A program made the translations under genes and the position numbers. From contig CAJTZL010000058.1 in assembly GCA_910583695.1 (NCBI GenBank), forward strand, positions 1 to 16,384: a DNA stretch of 16,384 nt. The letters run 5' to 3'. Positions 5,587-12,420 of this stretch are shown here, piece by piece (positions within the stretch are counted from its first letter, which is position 1; each line of letters starts with the position of its first letter). The notes beneath the pieces are model-generated. The model was not told where the DNA came from, did not search any database, and saw only the letters and a program-made list of their open reading frames with translations. The DNA is from an uncultured Oscillibacter sp. GTDB lineage: Bacteria > Bacillota > Clostridia > Oscillospirales > Oscillospiraceae.

Positions 5587-6303
5587 GTGGCACTGTTTGA
5601 CAAATTCAAGAAGAAGGCCCCCCCGCCGTCCCCGCCGCCGAAGCCCGCCCAGGATGCGGAGGATGTGTCCGTCTACTCCCACATGCGGGTGGAAGTGACC
5701 GCCAAGGACGGGCAGATGCTCTTTGTGGCAAAGCTGATGCACCCCCAGGGGCACACGGCGGAGCTGCACCAGTACTCCGAGGCGGAAAGCGCCCTGCTGG
5801 AGAACTGCTCCGAGGCGGAGGCCCTTCCTGTCCACATCCGGGGCTATCACGACCGCCTCCGGAAGGCCGTGTACATGGAGGGCTTCATCTCCCCCCAGCC
5901 CAAGCACATCTGGCTGGTGTCCCACCTGTATGTCGCCCGGGTGGGCAACGACCGGGCCTTCTTCCGCCTGGACACGGACCTGGACGCCAGCATCACCAAG
6001 TTCAGCGGCCGGAACGCCGGGGAGTTCCCCTGCCGCCTGCGGAACATCAGCGTGGGCGGAGCCCGCATCTCCTCCCGGCAGCAGTATTGGGAGGGTGACA
6101 AGCTCCTCCTGACCGTGAAGCTGCTGGAGGACCGGGAGCCCTCCATTATGTACTGCCAGGTGCTCCGGGTCCTTGAGCGTGAGGAAGAGGACGCGCCCTT
6201 TGAGTACGGCTGCCAGTTCCTGGAGCTGAACGAGGCGGACCAGGACAGGATCACGGAGAACATCTTCGCCGCCCAGCGGAAGAGCCGGAGCGGCTCCAAG
6301 TGA
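5587..6303 (+). CDS. PilZ-domain protein, putative c-di-GMP receptor
   Basis: A 238-residue protein. The N-terminus MALFDKFKKK is basic and amphipathic, followed by a proline-rich linker (APPPSPPPKP). A YcgR-N-like beta domain is likely at about 28-110. The C-terminal PilZ domain carries both c-di-GMP binding motifs: RxxxR (R123-R127 in DRAFFR) and NxSxGG (153-158 in LRNISVGGARIS). Such proteins change motility, surface or secretion functions when c-di-GMP rises; the output here is unknown. The start is GTG at 5587, with AGGAG (5573-5577) 9 nt upstream and no better ATG. It follows the DUF1015 gene by 23 nt and may be the last gene of that operon. Confidence 0.88.
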   Translation: MALFDKFKKKAPPPSPPPKPAQDAEDVSVYSHMRVEVTAKDGQMLFVAKLMHPQGHTAELHQYSEAESALLENCSEAEALPVHIRGYHDRLRKAVYMEGFISPQPKHIWLVSHLYVARVGNDRAFFRLDTDLDASITKFSGRNAGEFPCRLRNISVGGARISSRQQYWEGDKLLLTVKLLEDREPSIMYCQVLRVLEREEEDAPFEYGCQFLELNEADQDRITENIFAAQRKSRSGSK

Positions 6304-6308
6304 GCGCA

Positions 6309-6339
6309 GGCCGCCCATGCCGTGGCATGGGCGGCCTTT
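6309..6339. terminator. Hairpin between convergent pilZ-type gene and spoVAC
   Basis: Perfect 13-bp inverted arms, GGCCGCCCATGCC (6309-6321) and GGCATGGGCGGCC (6324-6336), followed by TTT on the plus strand. It lies between two convergent stop codons and so could serve both genes, although the T run is short. Confidence 0.75.
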
Positions 6340-6346
6340 GCGGCCC

Positions 6347-6787
6347 CTAGAGGCGGAAGAGCTTCAAAATCACGCCGTACAGCACCGAGGCCACCGTGCC
6401 GAAGACAATGACCGGCCCCGCCACGGTGAACATCTTCGCCGCCATGCCGGTGATGAAGCCCTCGCTTTTGAAGTCGATGGCCGGGGACACCACGGCGTTG
6501 GCAAAGCCCGTGATCGGCACCAGGGTCCCCGCCCCGCCGTAGCGGGCCAGCTTGCCGTAGAGGTTCAGCCCCGTCAGCAGGGCGGAGAGGAACACCAGCG
6601 TGCAGGAGGCAGCGGTGCCCGCCTCCTCCTTGTTCAGCCCCGCCGCGGCCCAGCCGTCGGTGATGGCCTGCCCCAGCACGCAGATGGCCCCGCCGATGAC
6701 AAAGGCCAGGGCGGTGTCCTTAACAATGGGGGACTTTTTCGCCTTCTGCTTGACGTAGGCCTGATACTCCTTGGGAGACATGTCCAT
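6347..6787 (-). CDS. spoVAC: Stage V sporulation protein AC (SpoVAC)
   Basis: A 146-residue integral membrane protein of the SpoVAC/SpoVAEB family (PF03862). It opens with MDMSPKEYQAYVKQKAKKSPI, the usual cytoplasmic head. Four hydrophobic stretches follow (about 25-45, 60-80, 90-105, 115-140), with the family signature YGGAGTLVPITGFANAVVSPAIDFKSEGFITG. SpoVAC forms part of the inner-membrane channel that moves Ca-dipicolinate into and out of spores. It is solitary here; spoVAD and spoVAEb are not adjacent, although they may lie elsewhere. I chose the ATG at 6787, 8 nt after GAGGG. A weak sigma-G-like promoter lies upstream. This gene shows that the organism or its lineage makes spores. Confidence 0.93.
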   Translation of the reverse strand: MDMSPKEYQAYVKQKAKKSPIVKDTALAFVIGGAICVLGQAITDGWAAAGLNKEEAGTAASCTLVFLSALLTGLNLYGKLARYGGAGTLVPITGFANAVVSPAIDFKSEGFITGMAAKMFTVAGPVIVFGTVASVLYGVILKLFRL

Positions 6788-6822
6788 GGAAAGCACCCTC
6801 GTTTCGTTTTGGATTTCCTGGA

Positions 6823-6851
6823 TAGTGTTGCCTGGGAAGCCGAAAATATTC
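6823..6851 (-). promoter_or_regulatory. Weak sigma-G-like promoter of spoVAC
   Basis: On the minus strand, GAATA (6851-6847), 17-bp spacer, AACACTA (6829-6823). This resembles forespore sigma-G sites (GHATR and CATNHTA) with mismatches in the -10 element. The position, about 35 nt before the start codon, and the gene's role make it plausible; the match alone is weak. Confidence 0.35.
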
Positions 6852-6868
6852 CCACCCCCAGGGCGGTA

Positions 6869-6897
6869 TTGAATCCGGCGGGCGCTTGTGGTACGAT
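6869..6897 (+). promoter_or_regulatory. Putative promoter of the VOC-hemW-CmpB operon
   Basis: TTGAAT (6869-6874), 17-bp spacer, TACGAT (6892-6897). It is placed 33 nt before the first start codon of the three-gene operon. Confidence 0.5.
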
Positions 6898-6929
6898 GGG
6901 GGCAATCAACATCACGGAGGTTTCCCTGT

Positions 6930-7388
6930 ATGGAACTGAAAAATCCCCTGCTGGCGGTATCGGATATGGCGCGGTCCCTGGCGTTTTACGAGACCGTCCT
7001 GGGGCTTCGGGTCATCCTGGATTTTGGGGCCAATAAGACGCTTGAAGGCGGCCTGTGTTTGCAGACGTTGGAAAGCTGGACGGGCTTTCTGGAAACGGAT
7101 CAGGTTGTTTTCGGCGGAAACGGCGGGGAGATTTATTTTGAGGAGGACCGGTTCGACGCGTTTGCCGGGAGGCTGAAAACCCTTCCCGTCCAATACGTCC
7201 ACCCAGTAAAGGAACACCCCTGGGGACAGCGGGTGGTCCGGTTTTACGACCCGGACCGGCATATCATCGAGGTGGGGGAAGCTATGTCGGCGGTCTGCCG
7301 CCGCTTCCTGGACTCCGGCATGACGCCGGAGGAGGCCGCCGCCCGTATGGACGTGCCCGTGGACTACGTCCGGGAGTGCACGAAATGA
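6930..7388 (+). CDS. VOC (glyoxalase/bleomycin-resistance) family protein
   Basis: A 152-residue cytosolic protein of the vicinal oxygen chelate fold. The first beta-alpha-beta-beta-beta unit runs NPLLAVSDMARSLAFYETVLGLRVILDFGANKTL. The second ends with the typical QRVVRFYDPDRHIIEVGEAM, in which the final Glu is a usual metal ligand. After the fold, about 35 residues (CRRFLDSGMTPEEAAARMDVPVDYVRECTK) look like a small HTH-like C-terminal extension seen in some Clostridial members. Substrate is unknown. The start at 6930 has GGAGG 9 nt upstream. Its TGA overlaps the hemW ATG, so the two are translationally coupled. Confidence 0.88.
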   Translation: MELKNPLLAVSDMARSLAFYETVLGLRVILDFGANKTLEGGLCLQTLESWTGFLETDQVVFGGNGGEIYFEEDRFDAFAGRLKTLPVQYVHPVKEHPWGQRVVRFYDPDRHIIEVGEAMSAVCRRFLDSGMTPEEAAARMDVPVDYVRECTK

Positions 7389-8509
7389 GCCGGGCCCTTG
7401 GCATCTACATTCACGTCCCCTTCTGCAAGCAGAAGTGCGTCTACTGCGACTTCTACTCCCTCCCCCACCGGGAGGAGCAGATGGACGCCTACGCCGCCGC
7501 CCTCCGCTCCCAGCTTTTCGAGACGGACTTTTCCGGTTACGAGGCGGACACGGTCTACTTCGGCGGCGGCACTCCCAGCTATCTGGGCCCCCGCCGCCTG
7601 AGCGCTCTGCTGGAGGCGGTTTCCGCCGCCTGCCCCATCGCCCCGGGGGCGGAAATCACCTTCGAGGCCAACCCCGATTCCGCCGCCGACGCCGGGGACC
7701 TCTCCGCCCTCCGGCGGGCGGGCTTCAACCGGATTTCCCTGGGGATGCAGTCCGCCGACGACGGGGAGCTCCGGGCCATCGGCCGGGTCCACACCACGGC
7801 CCAGGTCCGCGCCGCTGTGGAGGCCGCCCGGAGGGCGGGCTTTGACAGCCTCTCCCTGGACCTCATCTACGGCCTGCCGGGCCAGGACCTCTCCCGCTGG
7901 CGGAGGAACCTCGCCGCCGCTGCGGAGCTGAACCCGGAGCACCTCTCCTGCTACGGCCTCAAGGCGGAGCCGGGCACGCCCCTCTACGCCCGCCGGGACG
8001 CCCTGCCGGGGGACGAGGCGCAGGCGGAGATGTACCTGGAGACCGTGGGCCTTCTGGAGTCCCGGGGCTGGAGGCAATACGAAATTTCCAACTTTGCCAA
8101 ACCCGGCCGGGAGTCCCGGCACAACCTGAAATACTGGACCCTGGGGGAATACCTGGGCTTCGGCCCCGGGGCCCACTCGGACTTCCAGGGGCGGCGCTTT
8201 GCCTGGGCCCGGGATTTGGAGGCGTTCCTCCGGGGGGAGGGGCTTTTGTCGGAGTCCCAGGCCGTGACCGCCCAAGAGCGGGCGGCGGAATGGCTGATGC
8301 TGTCCCTCCGCCTGACCCGGGGCCTGGACCCGGGCGTGTGGGAGAGCCGCTTTGGCCGTCCCTTCGCCCCCTTCCTTCCCTTTCTGGAGCGCTGCGCGGC
8401 GGCGGGCTACGCCCTCCGGGAGGGCCCCCGCTGGCGCCTGACCCCCCGGGGCTTCCTGGTCTCCAACCAGATCATCGGGGAACTGCTGGACCATTTACAA
8501 GAGGAGTGA
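7385..8509 (+). CDS. hemW: Radical SAM heme chaperone HemW
   Basis: A 374-residue protein, long annotated as oxygen-independent coproporphyrinogen oxidase but now known as a heme chaperone. The radical-SAM cluster motif CxxxCxxC is at C14-C18-C21 (FCKQKCVYCDFYS), and GGGTPS (60-65) binds SAM. The HemW-specific heme-binding motif HNxxYW is present at 246-251 (HNLKYW), which separates it from true HemN. The C-terminal winged-helix-like domain is intact. HemW delivers heme to respiratory enzymes in the membrane. I prefer the ATG at 7385, with GGGAG 8 nt upstream and ATGA overlap with the previous gene, over a GTG at 7376. Confidence 0.95.
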   Translation: MSRALGIYIHVPFCKQKCVYCDFYSLPHREEQMDAYAAALRSQLFETDFSGYEADTVYFGGGTPSYLGPRRLSALLEAVSAACPIAPGAEITFEANPDSAADAGDLSALRRAGFNRISLGMQSADDGELRAIGRVHTTAQVRAAVEAARRAGFDSLSLDLIYGLPGQDLSRWRRNLAAAAELNPEHLSCYGLKAEPGTPLYARRDALPGDEAQAEMYLETVGLLESRGWRQYEISNFAKPGRESRHNLKYWTLGEYLGFGPGAHSDFQGRRFAWARDLEAFLRGEGLLSESQAVTAQERAAEWLMLSLRLTRGLDPGVWESRFGRPFAPFLPFLERCAAAGYALREGPRWRLTPRGFLVSNQIIGELLDHLQEE

Positions 8510-8513
8510 GCGG

Positions 8514-9524
8514 ATGCACGTCTATACTACGGGCCAATGGGTCCTGCTGTTTTTCTTCTACTGTTTCTGCGGCTGGATTTGGGAGTCCTGCTACGTCTCC
8601 CTCTGCCAGCGGCATTGGGTGAACCGGGGCTTTCTCCACGGCCCCCTCCTGCCCATTTACGGCTCCGGGGCCATCATCATTCTGTTTGCCGCCATCCCGG
8701 CGGGGGAGGACCTCCGGCTGGTGTGGCTCTTCGGCATGCTGGCGGCCACGGCCCTGGAGTACGTCACCGGGGACGTGATGGAGCGGATCTTCAAGGTCCG
8801 CTACTGGGACTACTCCAACCAGAAATTCAACCTCAACGGCCATATCTGCCTCACCAGCTCCATCGCCTGGGGCTTCTTCTCCATCCTGCTGGTGCGCTTT
8901 GTCCATCCCCCCATCGCCCGGCTCCTGGCCCGGGTGCCCGCCCTGCTGGTGGACCCCCTGGCCCATGTCCTGGCCGCCGCCTTCACCGTGGACGCGGTGC
9001 GCTCCGTCCAGGCCGCCCTGGACCTGCGGGACCTGCTGGCCAAGGCCGCCGAGGAGAACGAGGACCTGCGCCGCCTGACAAAGCGGGCGGAGGTCTACGC
9101 CGCCTTTGCCAGGGACGACCTCCGCCGCTTCCGGGAGAAGACGGAGCTGGAGGCCCTGGAGCTCCGGCAGAAGGTGGGAGAGGAGCTGGAGGAGCGCCGT
9201 CAGGCCCGGGCGGAGCGGGTGGAGTCCTCCCTCCGCCGCCTCACCGCCGCCAAGCTGGAGGCGCTGTCCGCCATCTCCGGCGCCCTGGAAACCTGCCGGG
9301 ACCACCTGGAGGACCTGCCGGATTCCACGCCGGAAAACCTGGAGGAGCGCCGGGCGGACCTGGAGGAGATCATCCGCCGGGTCCGGGCCCGGGAGGCCGC
9401 CCTGCAAAACCGCTCCGCCGCGCCCTATCACCGCTCCCTCCGGCTCCTCCGGGCCCATCCCTCCGCCTCCGCCAAGGACTTTGGAGAGGCCCTGGAGGCG
9501 CTGAAACAGCTGGGGAAGGAATAG
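8514..9524 (+). CDS. CmpB-like integral membrane protein with C-terminal coiled coil
   Basis: A 336-residue protein of the putative ABC-transporter type IV / CmpB family (PF06541). The N-terminal half is hydrophobic with about five membrane segments. It contains the family hallmarks FFYCFCGWIWESCY, NRGFLHGPLLPIYGSGA and the segment ending YWDYSNQKFNLNGHICL. From about residue 160 to 235 it becomes an Arg/Glu/Leu-rich coiled coil, followed by further charged helices, so a large cytoplasmic domain is predicted. Known family members have no proven function. GAGGAG lies 7 nt before the ATG, within the end of hemW. Nothing in the sequence shows ATPase motifs, so the transporter name should not be taken literally. 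Confidence 0.82.
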   Translation: MHVYTTGQWVLLFFFYCFCGWIWESCYVSLCQRHWVNRGFLHGPLLPIYGSGAIIILFAAIPAGEDLRLVWLFGMLAATALEYVTGDVMERIFKVRYWDYSNQKFNLNGHICLTSSIAWGFFSILLVRFVHPPIARLLARVPALLVDPLAHVLAAAFTVDAVRSVQAALDLRDLLAKAAEENEDLRRLTKRAEVYAAFARDDLRRFREKTELEALELRQKVGEELEERRQARAERVESSLRRLTAAKLEALSAISGALETCRDHLEDLPDSTPENLEERRADLEEIIRRVRAREAALQNRSAAPYHRSLRLLRAHPSASAKDFGEALEALKQLGKE

Positions 9525-9567
9525 GCCCCATTTTTCAAGCATGGCCCTTCCCCGGCGCCTTACGCCG

Positions 9568-9798
9568 CTAGGATTGATCGGGCAGAAACGGGTATCCGTC
9601 TTCCTGCATCCGCTCCTGCAGGCGGACGTACCGCTCATCGAGCTTATCCAGAAGCTCTTTCCGCTTCTGCTCCAGGTACTCATCCGTCGGCTCTATGAGA
9701 ATGCAGTTTATACAGCTCCCTTGGCAGTCCAGGTTCACCTGCTTTAAGATACAGCTGTTGTTGGACCAGTAAATGCAGAACTTGTTTCCGCATGTCAT
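9568..9798 (-). CDS. Six-cysteine mini-protein of unknown function
   Basis: A 76-residue protein that I cannot assign to a named family. The N-terminal half has six cysteines at 3, 8, 16, 25, 29 and 32, in the pattern C-x4-C-x7-C-x8-C-x3-C-x2-C, which suggests a metal-binding knuckle or small iron-sulfur fold. The C-terminal half is a charged helix (YLEQKRKELLDKLDERYVRLQERMQ), probably a coiled coil. I use the ATG at 9798 because AGAGGTG precedes it by 6 nt. It has its own good promoter and is transcribed away from a small HTH gene with which it shares a palindrome-rich intergenic region. A zinc- or redox-responsive role is speculation. Confidence 0.8.
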   Translation of the reverse strand: MTCGNKFCIYWSNNSCILKQVNLDCQGSCINCILIEPTDEYLEQKRKELLDKLDERYVRLQERMQEDGYPFLPDQS

Positions 9799-9818
9799 AA
9801 CTATCACCTCTCAGACCT

Positions 9819-9868
9819 ATTGTAACTCATATTTCAGTTATTGTCTATATTTTAGTCATTGCTAAAAT
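9819..9868. promoter_or_regulatory. Overlapping divergent promoters for the Cys-rich and HTH genes
   Basis: Minus strand: TAGACA (9847-9842), 17-bp spacer, TACAAT (9824-9819). Plus strand: TTGTCT (9841-9846), 16-bp spacer, TAAAAT (9863-9868). The two -35 boxes nearly coincide, so the promoters would compete. The minus-strand site is the better match. Confidence 0.55.
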
Positions 9869-9888
9869 ATTAGATATGTTCAATATCT
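9850..9888. promoter_or_regulatory. Two operator-like palindromes
   Basis: TTTTAG-TCATTG-CTAAAA (9850-9867) overlaps the HTH gene's -10 box, and AGATAT-GTTCA-ATATCT (9872-9888) lies in its leader. Their spacing and symmetry fit binding of a dimeric repressor, most simply the adjacent HTH protein acting on its own promoter. Confidence 0.5.
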
Positions 9889-9922
9889 GAACTTCCGGGT
9901 AAACTAAGTTCAGGTGATAGCT

Positions 9923-10162
9923 ATGATTGTATACGATCCATTTTGGCGCACGCTGAAGGGCCGGGGCATTTCCACATATAAAATGATCAACAAGCTGGGC
10001 TACAGCAGCGGAACGCTTTACCGTCTGCGCCACAACAAGGGCATCTCCTCCCGGCTGATTGACGATCTTTGCAAGCTGCTGGACTGCCGGGTGGAGGACA
10101 TTCTGGAATACGTCCCCGACCCGGAGGAGCCGGAAGCCCCGGACACGGAACCATCCCCATAA
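9923..10162 (+). CDS. Small Cro/C1-type HTH transcriptional regulator
   Basis: A 79-residue protein made almost entirely of a Cro/C1-type helix-turn-helix (HTH_26-like). The order is WRTLKGRGISTYKMINKLGYSSGTLYRLRHNKGISSRLIDDLCKLL split over residues 8-53, with recognition helix SSGTLYRLRHNK at 28-39 and the usual CRVEDILEYV ending. An acidic, proline-rich tail (PDPEEPEAPDTEPSP) follows. I chose the ATG at 9923, 4-5 nt after AGGTGAT. It is divergent from the six-cysteine protein with palindromes between, which suggests that it regulates one or both genes. Such stand-alone regulators are often carried by mobile or accessory islands. Confidence 0.85.
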   Translation: MIVYDPFWRTLKGRGISTYKMINKLGYSSGTLYRLRHNKGISSRLIDDLCKLLDCRVEDILEYVPDPEEPEAPDTEPSP

Positions 10163-10166
10163 TAAG

Positions 10167-10249
10167 AACCTGTACTCACAACCTTTGAACGGCGTCTGGC
10201 CGGTCTTTTTCCCGCCCATCCGGTATTCCCCGGTTATGAATACAGGAAA
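10167..10249. repeat. Small inverted-repeat element, about 80 bp
   Basis: CCTGTACTCACAACC at 10169-10183 is matched in inverted form by GGTTATGAATACAGG at about 10233-10247, 13 of 15 positions. The inner part holds CGGC...GCCG followed by CTTTTT near 10201, which may terminate the HTH transcript. There is no ORF. This could be a miniature inverted-repeat element or a structured terminator region. Confidence 0.45.
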
Positions 10250-10278
10250 CCGCCGGACAGATGTCCGGCGGTTTTGGT
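10247..10278. terminator. Terminator between the HTH gene and mreB
   Basis: A 13-bp perfect stem, AAACCGCCGGACA (10247-10259) with TGTCCGGCGGTTT (10262-10274), then TTGGTTTTG on the plus strand. In the minus direction it immediately follows the mreB stop codon, ending in a TTT run, so it can serve both convergent genes. Confidence 0.8.
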
Positions 10279-10285
10279 TTTGTAT

Positions 10286-11305
10286 TCAGCTCATCTGCTT
10301 CCGTCTGCTCAGGTTCATCGTGCCCTCCTGCATGTTGCCCAGGGTCTCCAGGCTCATGCCGGTGCCCAGAGCCACGCAGGAAATCGCGTCGTCGGCAATC
10401 ATGGTGTGGATGCCCGTCCGGGCCGTCACCAGCTTGTCAAAGCCGGACACCAGACTGCCGCCGCCGGTCATGACGATGCCGTTGGTGGAGATATCCGCCA
10501 CCAGCTCCGGCGGCGTCCGCTCCAGCACGGAGTGGATGGCCTCCATGATGCGCTCCACCGGCTCCTCAAAGGCGTCCATCATCTCCGTGGAGCTGACCGG
10601 CACCACCTTGGGCAGGCCCGTCAGCAGGCACCGGCCCTTCACGTCCATGACCTCCTCCTCGTCCTTGGGGAAGACACAGCCGATATGCTTTTTCATCTCC
10701 TCCGCCGTGCGCTCGCCCACCAGCAGGTTATGCTTGCGGCGCATATACTTCACCACGGCCTCGTTGAGCTGGTCGCCGGCGATTTTGATGGAGGCGGACT
10801 CCACCACGCCGCCCAGGGAGATGACGGCGATATCCGCCGTGCCGCCTCCGATGTCCACCACCATGTGCCCGTCGGGCTTGGCGATGTCGATTCCCGCGCC
10901 GATGGCCGCCGCCACGGGCTCCTCAATGAGGTAGACCTTCCGGGCTCCGGCGGAGATGCCCGCGTCGATGACGGCGCGCTCCTCCACCTCCGTGATGCCG
11001 GAGGGAACGCAGATAATCACCCGGGGCTTGAAGACGGAGACCCCGGCCACCTTGTGGATGAACTCACGGAGCATCCGCTCCGTCATGTCGTAGTCGGAGA
11101 TGACGCCCTCCCGCAGGGGGCGGATGGCGATGATGTTGCCGGGGGTCCGACCCAGCATGGCCTGGGCCTCCTCGCCTACCTTCAAGAGCTTCCCGGTGTT
11201 CTTGTCCAGCGCCACCACAGAGGGCTCATTCAAAACGATGCCTTTGCCTCGCACAAAAACCAGAACCGAAGCGGTACCGAGGTCGATACCGATATCCTTT
11301 GCCAT
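10286..11305 (-). CDS. mreB: Rod shape-determining protein MreB/Mbl (actin homologue)
   Basis: A 339-residue actin-fold ATPase that forms membrane-associated filaments directing sidewall peptidoglycan synthesis. It shows phosphate-1 loop DIGIDLGTASVLVF (4-17), connect-1 and adenosine motifs, phosphate-2 VVDIGGGTADIAVISLGG and the MTGGGS nucleotide loop, with family-typical length. It starts at the ATG at 11305, with GGAGG (11318-11314) 8 nt upstream; the longer frame has no ribosome binding site. It is not followed by mreC/mreD here and has its own strong promoter, as many Mbl-type paralogues do, so it may be the mbl or a second mreB copy. That distinction needs a tree. Confidence 0.93.
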   Translation of the reverse strand: MAKDIGIDLGTASVLVFVRGKGIVLNEPSVVALDKNTGKLLKVGEEAQAMLGRTPGNIIAIRPLREGVISDYDMTERMLREFIHKVAGVSVFKPRVIICVPSGITEVEERAVIDAGISAGARKVYLIEEPVAAAIGAGIDIAKPDGHMVVDIGGGTADIAVISLGGVVESASIKIAGDQLNEAVVKYMRRKHNLLVGERTAEEMKKHIGCVFPKDEEEVMDVKGRCLLTGLPKVVPVSSTEMMDAFEEPVERIMEAIHSVLERTPPELVADISTNGIVMTGGGSLVSGFDKLVTARTGIHTMIADDAISCVALGTGMSLETLGNMQEGTMNLSRRKQMS

Positions 11306-11385
11306 GGGCACTTCCTCCATTTTTCTTTTGTTCAAATTTATGACAGGCGGAAAACCGCCAGCGAATCCATAAAGTTACAAGGTAC

Positions 11386-11414
11386 ATTATACTGGCAGTT
11401 CTTCCAGAATGCAA
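11386..11414 (-). promoter_or_regulatory. Strong sigma-A promoter of mreB
   Basis: Minus strand: TTGCAT (11414-11409), 17-bp spacer, perfect TATAAT (11391-11386). The leader of about 75 nt contains a GGCGG-AAAA-CCGCC hairpin at 11346-11359. The promoter starts right at the end of comF. Confidence 0.75.
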
Positions 11415-11416
11415 GC

Positions 11417-12094
11417 CTATTCTTTCCCTTTTTCTCCCCTGTTTTCCTCCTCCGGCCTGGGGAAGGCCGCGGCGGTGCAGACCACCGACGCCGCCCCCGC
11501 CGCCCGGAGGGTCTCCGCGGCGGAAACCAGGGTGGCCCCGGTGGAGCACACGTCGTCCAGGAGGAGGACCCGTTTCCCTGCGGGAGTCCCCGCCGCCGCG
11601 TAAACGTCCCGGGTGTTGCTCCAGCGCTCCCCGGCGCTTTCCAGTCCGGACTGGGCGGGGTTGTCCCGGACCTTGCAGAGGAGGCGTTCCGGCTCCACGC
11701 CCCAGAGCCTGCAGGCGGCCTCCGCCAGGAGGAGGGACTGGTCATAGCCCCGCTTCCGCAGACGCCTGGCGCTGACGGGGACCCAGCTCACCACGTCAAA
11801 TTCGCCGGAAAAGCGCTCCGCCGCCGTCCGGGCGATCAGCTCCCCCAGGGGGCCGGCGGCGGTTACGCCGCCCTGAAACTTGAAGCGGCGGACGGCCTCC
11901 CGGACGGAGCCCTCATACCACAGCGGCGCGGCGCAGAGGAAGCCGCCCCGCAGCTCCCGGAGGCCGCGGCCCTCGTCCGTCCATGGAAGGGCTTTTTCGC
12001 AGTCCGGGCAGATGCTCAGGGTGTCCCGGACCCGGCCGCAGAAGGGACACTTGGGCGGGAAGAGAAGGTCCAGCAGAGCGTCGGTGAGCTTCAT
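11417..12094 (-). CDS. comF: ComF family phosphoribosyltransferase-like protein
   Basis: A 225-residue ComF-family protein. An N-terminal zinc ribbon has cysteines C16, C19, C29 and C32 (CPFCG...CPDC). The body is a type I phosphoribosyltransferase fold with the conserved block PVSARRLRKRGYDQSLLLA (106-124) and the PRPP-binding loop VLLLDDVCSTGAT (176-188). In competent bacteria ComF is needed for internalising single-stranded DNA, possibly linking to the ComFA helicase or PriA, but its reaction is unknown. Its ATG overlaps the TGA of the upstream HTH gene (ATGA), so the pair is coupled. comFA is not adjacent. Confidence 0.92.
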   Translation of the reverse strand: MKLTDALLDLLFPPKCPFCGRVRDTLSICPDCEKALPWTDEGRGLRELRGGFLCAAPLWYEGSVREAVRRFKFQGGVTAAGPLGELIARTAAERFSGEFDVVSWVPVSARRLRKRGYDQSLLLAEAACRLWGVEPERLLCKVRDNPAQSGLESAGERWSNTRDVYAAAGTPAGKRVLLLDDVCSTGATLVSAAETLRAAGAASVVCTAAAFPRPEEENRGEKGKE

Positions 12095-12327
12095 GGTTCC
12101 AGCAGCTCGTCGTAGGTGGTGCCCAGGGCATACTTGATTGCCCGCAGCTGGGACGCCTGAATATGCTGGGCTCCACGCTCGATTTTTACCAGGGCTTCCC
12201 TGGTCATAGGAACCCCCTCCAATTGCAGAAGGCCCACCAGGTCCGTCTGCTTCAAGCCCTGTCTCCTGCGGATTTCTCGAATATTTGCCCCAATGCAAAT
12301 ATCTTGTTTGATTTTTTGTTCCCTCAT
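12091..12327 (-). CDS. XRE-family HTH regulator coupled to comF
   Basis: A 78-residue protein consisting of one Cro/C1-type HTH: GANIREIRRRQGLKQTDLVGLLQLEGVPMTREALVKIERG read over residues 13-52, then QASQLRAIKYALGTTYDELLEP, the usual fifth helix. I choose the ATG at 12327, which has GAGG 6 nt upstream. The longer frame from 12360 has no ribosome binding site and would cross an operator-like palindrome. It overlaps comF by 4 nt. Two near-identical palindromes upstream suggest autoregulation, and the outer one lies next to the promoter of the RNA at 12455. Whether it controls comF, the RNA or both is inference. Confidence 0.88.
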   Translation of the reverse strand: MREQKIKQDICIGANIREIRRRQGLKQTDLVGLLQLEGVPMTREALVKIERGAQHIQASQLRAIKYALGTTYDELLEP

Positions 12328-12342
12328 CGCAACCTCGCAAAA

Positions 12343-12410
12343 GGACCCATCTGGGTTCATTTGCTTTATTCTATGGAGGAACTATTTTTCAATGGGACCC
12401 ATTTGGGTCC
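12343..12410. promoter_or_regulatory. Pair of operator-like palindromes upstream of the XRE-comF genes
   Basis: GGACCCATCTGGGTTC (12343-12358) and GGACCCATTTGGGTCC (12395-12410) are 14 of 16 identical and palindromic. Their centres are 52 bp apart, about five helical turns. The likely minus-strand promoter lies between them (poor match: TTGAAA and ATAAAG with 17-bp spacer). This is the classic layout of a looping or cooperative autorepressor site for an XRE protein. Confidence 0.65.
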
Positions 12411-12420
12411 ACGTAAGGTC

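Noticed and set aside
4061..5593. 510-codon open frame on the minus strand opposite the DUF1015 gene
   Set aside because: Composition is Leu/Gly/His-rich with no family-like blocks, and it sits entirely opposite a convincing gene.
9525..9567. Terminator after the CmpB-like gene
   Set aside because: A CGGCG-CCTTA-CGCCG stem is present but no T run follows it on either strand, so it is too weak to call.
10274..12115. 613-codon open frame opposite mreB and comF
   Set aside because: It crosses two real genes and their intergenic promoter, with His/Leu/Gly-rich shadow composition.
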